Origin: 13-2-20CM-68-14 sp051955535
GTDB lineage: Bacteria > Actinomycetota > Thermoleophilia > Gaiellales > Gaiellaceae
DNA: 64,000 nucleotides
Assembly (NCBI GenBank): GCA_051955535.1
Contig: JBQCGP010000051.1
Location: 62,001-126,000, forward strand
Reading direction: 5' to 3'
Shown: positions 58,367-64,000 of the stretch, one piece after another
Layout: each line of letters opens with the position of its first letter
How positions within the stretch are numbered: the stretch's first letter is position 1
The notes under the pieces: model-generated
Databases searched by the model: none
What the model was told of the DNA's origin: nothing
The model's input: the letters and a program-made list of their open reading frames with translations, nothing else
Position numbers and translations under genes: made by a program

Positions 58367-59704
58367 GTCGCCTGAGCGAGGCGTTACAGCCCCTAGTAGG
58401 GATGGGTTCGGGCGGTCGGCGCTGAATAGAAACGCCATCCGGTTCGCCTCTCCGGGGCCGGACGGCTATCTAGGCAATAGAGTCGGCGTCAAGGGTTCGA
58501 ATCGCCGCTCCCGCGCTACCTGGGGCGCGGCCAAGGCGCTGACGCGATTCCCCTCTCCCTACGTATCACGCCTGCCGGTGCGGCGCTCATGACGCACCCG
58601 CCCTGGCCGCATCGAGTAGATACCCGTCGTTCCGCGTAGATAACGAGAAGATCGAAGCTGTTGCGACGAAAGTTTCCGCAACTTGCGGGCTAGGCCCTTT
58701 TCGGCGCGGCCGAACGGCGTTAGGGTCTCGCGTCCCTCTCCCCCGGGGCACCTCGAGCGAGCCGACAGAGGCATTACCCCAAGCGGGCGCGCGCATCAGC
58801 GTCGAGGCTCCCTGCCGGCTCGCTTCGAGGTCTCAACTCGCGCTGCCGCAGCTTGGCCCACGCGACTAGCCCCGGCAGGCTATTCGCGCGCGGCCCGCTA
58901 CTCTTCCTAAGACGTCCGACAAGGCGGAAACTCGCTGGGGCAAATGGAGCCGGAGCACCCTCACCCTCTCCAGGGGGCGCTCGTTTTCGCCACAGCAAAA
59001 TGGGCGCCGTGCTCCGGCTCCACTAAAACTCCGAGTCTCGGCCCGTTTCGTTTTTCTGTGCGCCCGCGATATTCTCGTTTGGCGGCGCCGAGTGGAGGCA
59101 TTTCAAGGAGAGGGATGCTCGGCTGTGGTCGCTCGGCTCCGCCTAACAGAGGACCAGGCAGGGAACGACTCCCTCTGGGATCGGCCAAGTCCCGGCTCAC
59201 TATTCGCAGCCCTCACCATTAGGCTCTGAGGACGGGGCCCGGCGCGTGCCCGGAGTTCGCCGCAGCGCTCTGGGTCTATGTGCGCCCGGCCCCGCTTTGT
59301 CGTGGCCTCCGCCGCATCGAAGCCACGAACAGGAACTCTTATTGCGTCGGAAGCCGCTGTCTATGGGCCGTTCGGCCTATTTGCCGCGCCGCGCTTCTGC
59401 TTCGCGGTGTTGCCACTTAAGGCGACGGCTTCGCCCGGAGCAAGATCGGGACGAACAATCCGCCGCCTCTGACCGGCAAGTTCGGCTCGGGCATGGGGAG
59501 GCACCCGCCGGTCGTTAGATCATCGGGCGCAAGGTTAAGGAGCGGGCGGTCCGAGCGGATCGCCCGCTTCACTTTGCCGACGTCGCGACCCGGTGCTCCG
59601 ATTACCCCGCTGCAGGGTCGAGTCGGACAAGTTCTCGTTTCTCGGTTTTTGACAAGGCGGCGGATCTCGTAACCTGGGGCCCTCAGCCTGGAGCATTAGG
59701 AAAC
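58367..59704. other. 1.3-kb region without convincing genes; two notable inverted repeats
   Basis: All frames here give Arg/Ser/Pro-rich translations without recognisable domains, so I see no supported gene; decayed sequence is likely. Two structures stand out. A perfect 14-bp inverted repeat (58945-58958 and 59009-59022, TGGAGCCGGAGCAC and its complement) encloses 50 nt that can also pair internally. A hairpin AGCGGGCG/CGCCCGCT lies at 59541-59568. Confidence 0.5.
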
Positions 59705-60013
59705 CTGACGGATACATCGCGCCACTCAGTCCTCGATGAGGAGAAACTCGAGACGCTCCGCCGTTGGGGTGAGGGCCTGACGCGCGACCGGCGCGAAGAG
59801 GTCGCTGCGGCCGGCCGCGCCATCCTGATGCTCGTCGAAGAGATCGAGCGGCTCCACGTGGACCTCTGGAACGCGAGACAGCTTTTTCCACAGGCGCAGG
59901 CATCGAACACCGACGAGCAAGCCGGGCGCGCTGAGCCCACTTCGGCTGCGCACGCGCTCTTCGAGCGATTGCAGCAAGGCGCACGCCAGACCGAGGACTC
60001 TCGCAGTGACTAA
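59705..60013 (+). CDS. Hypothetical helical protein, probable CTG start
   Basis: From the CTG at 59705 the frame reads (M)TDTSRHSVLDEEKLETLRRW, then a long amphipathic helix (GRAILMLVEEIERLHVDLW) and a disordered tail, 102 aa in all. The charged heptad pattern is convincingly protein-like. The only ATG (59828) would cut through the helix, and no ATG, GTG or TTG lies upstream in frame. AGGA precedes the CTG closely. Either a CTG start or a lost start codon. Function unknown. Confidence 0.55.
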   Translation: MTDTSRHSVLDEEKLETLRRWGEGLTRDRREEVAAAGRAILMLVEEIERLHVDLWNARQLFPQAQASNTDEQAGRAEPTSAAHALFERLQQGARQTEDSRSD

Positions 60014-60137
60014 CAGCTGTGGAATGGCGACAGCCGCTGCGCCGACCTCTTCCCGGTTGGCGTTTGCGGCTTAACGTGGGCGCAACTCGCGCTTAACGGC
60101 CCCTCAAGACCGCGAGCGTAGGCTCAGCTCGCTTGAC

Positions 60138-60170
60138 CGAACGGCCCGGATGCCTGCCCCGGGCCGTTCG
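60138..60170. terminator. Strong 12-bp hairpin terminator
   Basis: CGAACGGCCCGG (60138-60149) pairs perfectly with CCGGGCCGTTCG (60159-60170) around a 9-nt loop. It lies between the 59705 gene (plus strand) and the 3' end of the minus-strand remnant, so it probably terminates in both directions. No T-run follows. Confidence 0.65.
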
Positions 60171-60191
60171 GCCTTGCGGCCTTCGACGGGC

Positions 60192-60320
60192 TCAGCGAAC
60201 GACGATGCGGTCGATTTCGTAACCAGGGCGCAAGAAGCGCACCGTGTGCGTGTCGATCTGGCCGTTGCCGATGCTTCCGTAGTTCACCGAGGCGACGTCG
60301 AGCACGCCCTTCGAGAACGC
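60192..60320 (-). pseudogene. 3' remnant of an unidentified gene
   Basis: The minus strand encodes 42 residues, including GVLDVASVNYGSIGNGQID and HTVRFLRPGYEIDRIVVR then stop, which read like a conserved protein C-terminus. An in-frame TAA lies directly upstream (60321-60323) and no start codon precedes the block except a GTG at 60308. It is most likely a truncated relic, less likely a 38-aa protein. The family is not known. Confidence 0.45.
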
Positions 60321-60414
60321 TTACCTCCCACTCACGAAGCTCACCTGAGGCTCACAACTCGTCCGAGTCGTAAACGAGTAAGCTCGTCGAGGCGGTCCAA
60401 GGAGGGAGGACTCG

Positions 60415-60780
60415 ATGATCGACCACGTCACCGCAAACGTGAGCGATTTCTCGGCGGCGAAGGATTTCTACACGCAGGCGCTCGCGCCGCTCGGTTACTC
60501 GTTGCAGATGGAGTTCGGGGAATCGGCCGGGTACGGGACCGGCGAAGGGATCCCCGACTTCTGGATCGGCTCGAGCGCCGAGCGCGGCGCCACGCACGTT
60601 GCGTTCAACGCGCCCGACCGGGCCACGGTCGACAGCTTCTACGAGGCGGCGATGGCGGCCGGCGGCAAGGACAACGGGCCACCAGGGCTGCGCAGCGACT
60701 ACCACGAGGCGTACTACGCGGCGTACGTCCACGACGCCGCCGGGAACAACATCGAGGCGGTCACCCACCGCCCCGAATAA
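60415..60780 (+). CDS. VOC-family (glyoxalase-like) protein
   Basis: A 121-aa protein with the two beta-alpha-beta-beta-beta units of the vicinal-oxygen-chelate fold. MIDHVTANVSDFSAAKDFY supplies the first metal His, THVAFNAPDRATVDSFYEAAMAAGG the middle, and AYVHDAAGNNIEAVTH the C-terminal metal-binding Glu. GGAGGGAGG precedes the ATG. Substrate unknown. Confidence 0.87.
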   Translation: MIDHVTANVSDFSAAKDFYTQALAPLGYSLQMEFGESAGYGTGEGIPDFWIGSSAERGATHVAFNAPDRATVDSFYEAAMAAGGKDNGPPGLRSDYHEAYYAAYVHDAAGNNIEAVTHRPE

Positions 60781-60858
60781 CGCGCGGTCACAACTCGGCC
60801 TACGGGCTCACGCTCCAGTTCCGCTCACGAATCGCGCGCGCGAGCCGATAAGAGAGTC

Positions 60859-62304
60859 GTGAACGCGGCTGAGCTTCCCGCACCCCAGATCGGCCGGATC
60901 CTGGTCGCCGCCGGGCTCCTCACCGAGGAACAGCTTGCGCAGGCCCTCGAGGAGCAGGAGCGGACCGGCAAGCGCCTCGGGGAGATCGTCGTCCAGCGCG
61001 GCTTCATGTCCGGGCCCGCGCTTGCGAATGCGCTCGCCGAGCAGCACGGCGGCGTGCTGAAGACGGAGTACGGGTTCGCCAGCGGCCTCGGCGGTGTCGC
61101 CGTCCGCCGGGCAGCGGCTGAGACCGGTGCCTCGATCTCGCCTCTGCGCGCGCCCGAGCCAACGCCGCTTCCCCAGCTCCGCACCGTCGACCCGCCGGCG
61201 GCGCCTGCGCCCGAGCCCGAGCCGACTGAGGAAGTTCGGGAGGAGTCGAGCGAGCCCTCCATCGCCTCGGAGGCGCCGGTCGAGTCTCTCGAGCCGACGC
61301 CCGTCCAGCCTTTGCTCCGCCCGGCGGAGCCCCTCGCGCCTATTTCAGACCTCGAGCCTGAGCCGGAGCCGGAAGCTCACAGTCCCGAGGAACCGGAGGT
61401 GCCGGCGGCGGTGCAGCACGTTCCGGCCGAGCCCGTTCCTCCGCCTCCGCTCGTGGAGCCTCTCACGCCCTCGCCGTGGCACGAGCCGGAGCTCGAGCCC
61501 GTTCAGCCGTTGCTCCGGCCGGCGGAGCCCTCCCCAGCTCCCCCGGCGCCCGAGCCCGAACCCCAACCCGAGGCTGAGCTGCCTGTCGCTGCGGCGCCGA
61601 TAGTGGAGGCGCCGGATCCCGAGCCCGCTCTCGCCCTCGAGCCGAACATGCTGCCCGAGCTGGAGCCCGACCCCGAACCCGAGCCCGAGCCCGAGCTGCC
61701 CGCAGACGTGAATCCGATCGACGAGGTGCCGCCTCTCGAGGATTCCGAGGGCGCACTCGCGCCGGAGCCGTCCTTTCCTCCCGAGCCTCAACCCGCGACA
61801 ACGACCCTCGTGCCCGTTCCGTTCGTGGCGCCCGGTCCTGTCGAGGAAGCACCCGCACCAGAGCCCGAGCCGGAACCGGAGCCTGAGCGCGAGCCTGACC
61901 GCGCGCCCGAACCCGAACCGGAACCGGAACTCTCGCCGGCCGCGACGATGGCCGACGACCGCGATGCGCTGATCGATTCTCTCCGCGCCCGGCTCGACGC
62001 CCAGGAAGACGAGATCGCGGTCCTGCGCGAACAACTCGAGCAGGAGCGCGAGAGAAAGGACGTTCAGGTGCACGTCTGGCCGGAGGAGCAGCCTTCTCCG
62101 GAACCCTCCGAGCCGGCTCAGCCTGAGAGCTATCTCCTCTGCGTGCCCACGCCGGCCGGCTACGTGCTGCTCGACCGAGTCGGCGCGCTGCCGAAGATCG
62201 GAGAAGCCGTCGAGGTCGGCGAGGAAGACGGAAATTTCACCGTCGCGAAGGTCGTCCGACTGCCGCGAAACGGGCGGCCCTGCGCATACCTTCAGCGGGC
62301 GTAG
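60859..62304 (+). CDS. MshEN-domain protein with long Pro/Glu-rich linker
   Basis: A 481-aa protein. Residues 10-75 are an MshEN repeat (IGRILVAAGLLTEEQLAQALEEQ and RLGEIVVQRGFM). Residues 95-365 are a low-complexity Pro/Glu/Ala linker dominated by PEPEPE-type repeats. A charged coiled coil (about 370-400) and a small C-terminal domain (LCVPTPAGYVLLDRVGALPK) close the protein. No ATPase is present. It resembles the stand-alone MshEN protein at 47486 plus a tether. GTG start. Confidence 0.8.
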   Translation: MNAAELPAPQIGRILVAAGLLTEEQLAQALEEQERTGKRLGEIVVQRGFMSGPALANALAEQHGGVLKTEYGFASGLGGVAVRRAAAETGASISPLRAPEPTPLPQLRTVDPPAAPAPEPEPTEEVREESSEPSIASEAPVESLEPTPVQPLLRPAEPLAPISDLEPEPEPEAHSPEEPEVPAAVQHVPAEPVPPPPLVEPLTPSPWHEPELEPVQPLLRPAEPSPAPPAPEPEPQPEAELPVAAAPIVEAPDPEPALALEPNMLPELEPDPEPEPEPELPADVNPIDEVPPLEDSEGALAPEPSFPPEPQPATTTLVPVPFVAPGPVEEAPAPEPEPEPEPEREPDRAPEPEPEPELSPAATMADDRDALIDSLRARLDAQEDEIAVLREQLEQERERKDVQVHVWPEEQPSPEPSEPAQPESYLLCVPTPAGYVLLDRVGALPKIGEAVEVGEEDGNFTVAKVVRLPRNGRPCAYLQRA

Positions 62305-62360
62305 CCCGCGGTCATCACTCCACGGTTTCCTGATCCCCGGTAGGGGTAGGGTGCGCCCGA

Positions 62361-62879
62361 GTGATGGGTCGAACTCTTGTCCTCGCAGCAGCTGCGCTCA
62401 CGTCCCTGGGCGGAGCCACACGTCTCGTCGACACGGCGCCGGCCAAGCCCCACGCGGTACAACACTCGGCGCCCGTCGCCCGGGCCTGCGGCGTCCGGAC
62501 CATGTACGGCGCTGCGTTCCGCCAGGCGGCCCACAAGACGGGTTTCCCGGTTTCGCTCCTCGTCGCGGTCGCGTGGGAGGAGTCACGGATGAATCCCAAC
62601 GCCCGCTCGGACGCAGGCGCGCGTGGACTGCTCCAGCTGATGCCTCGGACGGCGCGCTCACTCGGTTCGAGCGGCGACAACCCGCGCGCGAGCATCAGCG
62701 CAGGCGCTCGCTACCTGAACGAGATGCTGGGCCGTTTCGGCGGAAACCTCGAGCTCGCGCTCGCCGCCTACAACGCTGGGCCGACCGCCGTGGAGAGGGC
62801 CGGACGCGCTCCGACGCTCGTGACTTTGCGCTACGTGAAGAACGTCGAGGCGCGAGCGGTCGAGCTCGCTTCTTGCTGA
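62361..62879 (+). CDS. Lytic transglycosylase (SLT domain)
   Basis: A 172-aa secreted muramidase with an N-terminal signal sequence and a single SLT domain. The catalytic Glu is in VAVAWEESRMNPNARS, followed by the GARGLLQLMPRTA motif and the conserved YLNEMLGRFGGNLELALAAYNAG. It cleaves glycan strands forming 1,6-anhydroMurNAc. GTG start 8 nt after TAGGGT (leaderless); an ATG follows immediately. Confidence 0.92.
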   Translation: MMGRTLVLAAAALTSLGGATRLVDTAPAKPHAVQHSAPVARACGVRTMYGAAFRQAAHKTGFPVSLLVAVAWEESRMNPNARSDAGARGLLQLMPRTARSLGSSGDNPRASISAGARYLNEMLGRFGGNLELALAAYNAGPTAVERAGRAPTLVTLRYVKNVEARAVELASC

Positions 62880-62900
62880 CCTAGCCTGACCCGGGCGAGA

Positions 62901-62978
62901 CTACGCCGCGAGGCGAACCGAAAGCTTCGCCGTCGGGAAGTTTCGGATCTTCCGCTTCAGCTGTTCCGCAGACATCAT
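62901..62978 (-). CDS. Putative 25-aa basic peptide
   Basis: The minus strand has tandem ATGs after AAAGGCGG, encoding MMSAEQLKRKIRNFPTAK followed by LSVRLAA and stop. The perfect Shine-Dalgarno spacing and a basic amphipathic helix make translation plausible. It is divergent from the leaderless cupredoxin gene. No homologue is recognised, and very short frames arise by chance. Confidence 0.35.
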   Translation of the reverse strand: MMSAEQLKRKIRNFPTAKLSVRLAA

Positions 62979-63076
62979 TGCCGCCTTTCGTTGCCGCATT
63001 GCACGAAAACGCCAGAACAAACGTCGGAACAAGGCCGCGGCGACGCCATCCCTCATTGCGGTAGTTTCCGCGCCGC

Positions 63077-63706
63077 GTGCTACTCGCCGCCCTCTCCACC
63101 GGACACAAGATCGGACTCGGGCTCGTTGGGGCGGCGTTCGTCGGCTTCGCGCTCGTCTCGGCGTTCCTGATCCCGTCGTTCCGGCCCGATTTTCCAGGCC
63201 GGCGCGGTCTGCCCGCATTCCTGACGGTGAGCGTCGCGCTCTTCGTCGGAATGATGTTCGCCGTGTTCTTCTTCGGCCGCGAGCCGAGCGAGGGGCATGC
63301 CGCGCAGGCCGCCAACACGACCCAGCCGTCGCCGCCCCCGCCGCCTCCGCCTGCGACGACAGCTCCGACGACGACCCAGAGCACTACCACCACTCCGTCG
63401 ACCACGAACAAAAGCACGACCGCCGCGCCGAAGAGCGTCTCCGTCTCGGAGACCGAGTGGAAGATCGCGCTGCCGAGCACGAGCCTCACGGCGGGGAAGT
63501 ACACGTTCGACGTGAAGAACGACGGGCACATTCCGCACGACCTGACGATCAATGGCCCGGGTGTCAGCAACGGGAAGACGCCGCTGATCAACCCCGGCAA
63601 GAGCGCCAAGCTGGCCGTCGAGTTGAAGAGCGGCAGCTACGACTTCTATTGCTCGGTACCGGGCCACAAAGCGGCCGGCATGGACGTCAAAGTCACGGTT
63701 TCATAG
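63077..63706 (+). CDS. Membrane-anchored cupredoxin (blue copper) protein
   Basis: A 209-aa protein. Two N-terminal membrane helices (about 8-33 and 45-68) are followed by a Pro/Thr-rich linker (80-120) and a plastocyanin-like domain. The copper ligands are visible as His in IPHDLTI and Cys, His, Met in YCSVPGHKAAGM. It is probably an extracytoplasmic electron carrier. GTG 9 nt after TAGTTT. Confidence 0.9.
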   Translation: MLLAALSTGHKIGLGLVGAAFVGFALVSAFLIPSFRPDFPGRRGLPAFLTVSVALFVGMMFAVFFFGREPSEGHAAQAANTTQPSPPPPPPPATTAPTTTQSTTTTPSTTNKSTTAAPKSVSVSETEWKIALPSTSLTAGKYTFDVKNDGHIPHDLTINGPGVSNGKTPLINPGKSAKLAVELKSGSYDFYCSVPGHKAAGMDVKVTVS

Positions 63707-63717
63707 GACGCTACCCT

Positions 63718-63873
63718 CGGCCGCGGTACCCTGCTGCCGCGCGGAGAGGTGTCCGAGCGGTCCGAGGCGCCGCTCTTGGCGGCGCCGTCTAAGGCCGTGC
63801 GGGCTTGGCCCGTGCGGCCGTCTAATCCCGGCCGCGGTACCCTGCTGCGGCGCGGAGAGGTGTCCGAGCGGTC
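63718..63873 (+). repeat. 66-nt double-hairpin element, copy D, in a duplicated tRNA-Ser 5' half
   Basis: The element is 63763-63828: hairpin 1 GGCGCCGC/GGCGGCGCC, GTCTAA, hairpin 2 GGCCGTGCGGGC/GCCCGTGCGGCC, then GTCTAATCC. Flanks 63718-63762 and 63829-63873 match at 44 of 45 nt, 111 nt apart, and contain the tRNA-Ser promoter (TACCCT) plus its 5' end to the D-loop. The right copy is the functional tRNA gene. This is the youngest-looking copy and defines the 45 + 66 nt unit. Confidence 0.9.
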
Positions 63874-63942
63874 TAAGGAGCGCGACTGGAAATCGCGTAC
63901 GGGCCGAAAGGTCCGTCGCGGGTTCAAATCCCGCCCTCTCCG
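63854..63942 (+). tRNA. tRNA-Ser (anticodon GGA)
   Basis: An 89-nt class II tRNA: acceptor GGAGAGG/CCTCTCC, anticodon stem CGCGA/TCGCG around loop CTGGAAA (anticodon GGA), long variable arm, T-arm GCGGGTTCAAATCCCGC, discriminator G. CCA is not encoded. The D-arm boundary is where repeat copy D was inserted, with the tRNA rebuilt intact. Confidence 0.96.
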
Positions 63943-63960
63943 CCTCACGCCGACTCTCGC

Positions 63961-64000
63961 GTGGAGATTCGTTGCGCATCCTGCGGTGCGGAGCAGGCCG
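63961..64000 (+). CDS. Start of a zinc-ribbon protein gene (3' partial)
   Basis: From the GTG at 63961 the frame reads MEIRCASCGAEQA to the window end. The CASCG motif so close to the N-terminus is typical of a treble-clef zinc ribbon. Only 13 residues are visible, so the identity cannot be judged. Confidence 0.45.
   Translation, partial: MEIRCASCGAEQA

Noticed and set aside
58480..58530. T-arm-like GGGTTCGAATCGCC suggesting a tRNA or att remnant
   Set aside because: No pairing T-stem, acceptor or anticodon arm can be drawn and it does not match the tRNA-Val 3' end.
59130..59520. GCCTAAC and GTTAGAT motifs resembling integron attC ends
   Set aside because: They are about 380 nt apart, far beyond attC length, with no matching inner sites and no integron integrase.
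63743..63828. Possible second tRNA formed by the upstream tRNA-Ser copy plus element hairpin 1 (loop CTCTTGG, apparent anticodon CTT)
   Set aside because: There is no T-arm GGTTCAA motif and no acceptor 3' strand; the match to tRNA ends exactly at the duplication boundary, so it is a 5' fragment joined to the element.

Overview
This is high-GC chromosomal DNA with many GTG and TTG starts and several ATGA, GTGA, TTGA and CTGA stop/start overlaps. The encoded CCA tail is absent from the tRNA genes. The gene content (acyl-CoA carboxylase with fused biotin carboxylase and biotin carrier, a SigH-like sigma factor, GTG-started TCA-cycle genes) points to an actinobacterium. A deep-branching lineage such as Thermoleophilia/Gaiellales is my best inference from gene content; I could not run a phylogeny.

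Layout. 1-4150: the 3' part of a TrmH/RlmB rRNA methyltransferase, a NYN nuclease, a SigH-like sigma factor, a sulfite-oxidase-like molybdoenzyme, tRNA-Thr, a small unknown protein and ClpP. 4113-11606: a glycosyltransferase, a Cys/Met PLP enzyme, a complete sulfate ABC importer (sbp-cysT-cysW-cysA), a channel-like membrane protein and a cysteine-free Rrf2 regulator. 11635-17319: two GGDEF proteins, one preceded by an unannotated 35-codon membrane peptide, a secreted Pro-rich protein and a carboxylase beta subunit. 17419-23666: NlpC/P60 hydrolase, the carboxylase alpha subunit, an ABC exporter and a sedolisin-like protease. 23818-36165: sucC-methyltransferase-sucD, a collagen-like protein, transporters, an aminotransferase, a PDZ/Lon-type protease, then mdh, an isocitrate/isopropylmalate-type dehydrogenase and citrate synthase. 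36276-38934: a 54-aa Cys-rich membrane protein, two tandem Xer recombinases and an acetyltransferase. 39040-44321: PEP carboxykinase and an anchor-less succinate dehydrogenase with an HdrB-like third subunit. 44318-51557: a decarboxylase, a phosphoesterase, an Asp23 protein, an MshEN protein and the lysC-lysA-asd block. 51734-57702: an aldo/keto reductase, recR, a cyclic-nucleotide-binding protein, ybaB, dnaX, the SRP RNA, a drug exporter and tRNA-Val. 57703-60414: gene-poor, scarred DNA. 60415-64000: a VOC protein, a Pro/Glu-rich MshEN protein, a lytic transglycosylase, a cupredoxin, tRNA-Ser and the start of a zinc-ribbon gene.

How it fits together. Most of the TCA cycle plus gluconeogenic pckA and odd-chain/propionyl carboxylation lies here, alongside sulfate uptake and the aspartate-to-lysine branch. 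GGDEF and MshEN proteins suggest c-di-GMP signalling.

Most novel observation. Four copies of a 66-nt double-hairpin element (20480, 36205, 52724, 63763) are each bracketed by a duplication of about 45 nt of unrelated host sequence, so that every unit repeats with a 110-111-nt period. The duplicated host DNA is usually the shared 3' end of two convergent genes, or the promoter and 5' half of a tRNA gene, and both neighbours stay intact. A fifth, different hairpin segment sits in a duplicated tRNA-Val 5' half. A second pervasive pattern is a TAnnnT hexamer 6-9 nt before the start codon of about 20 genes, the signature of leaderless mRNAs. Two genes (lysA and one at 59705) lack any ATG/GTG/TTG and appear to start at CTG.
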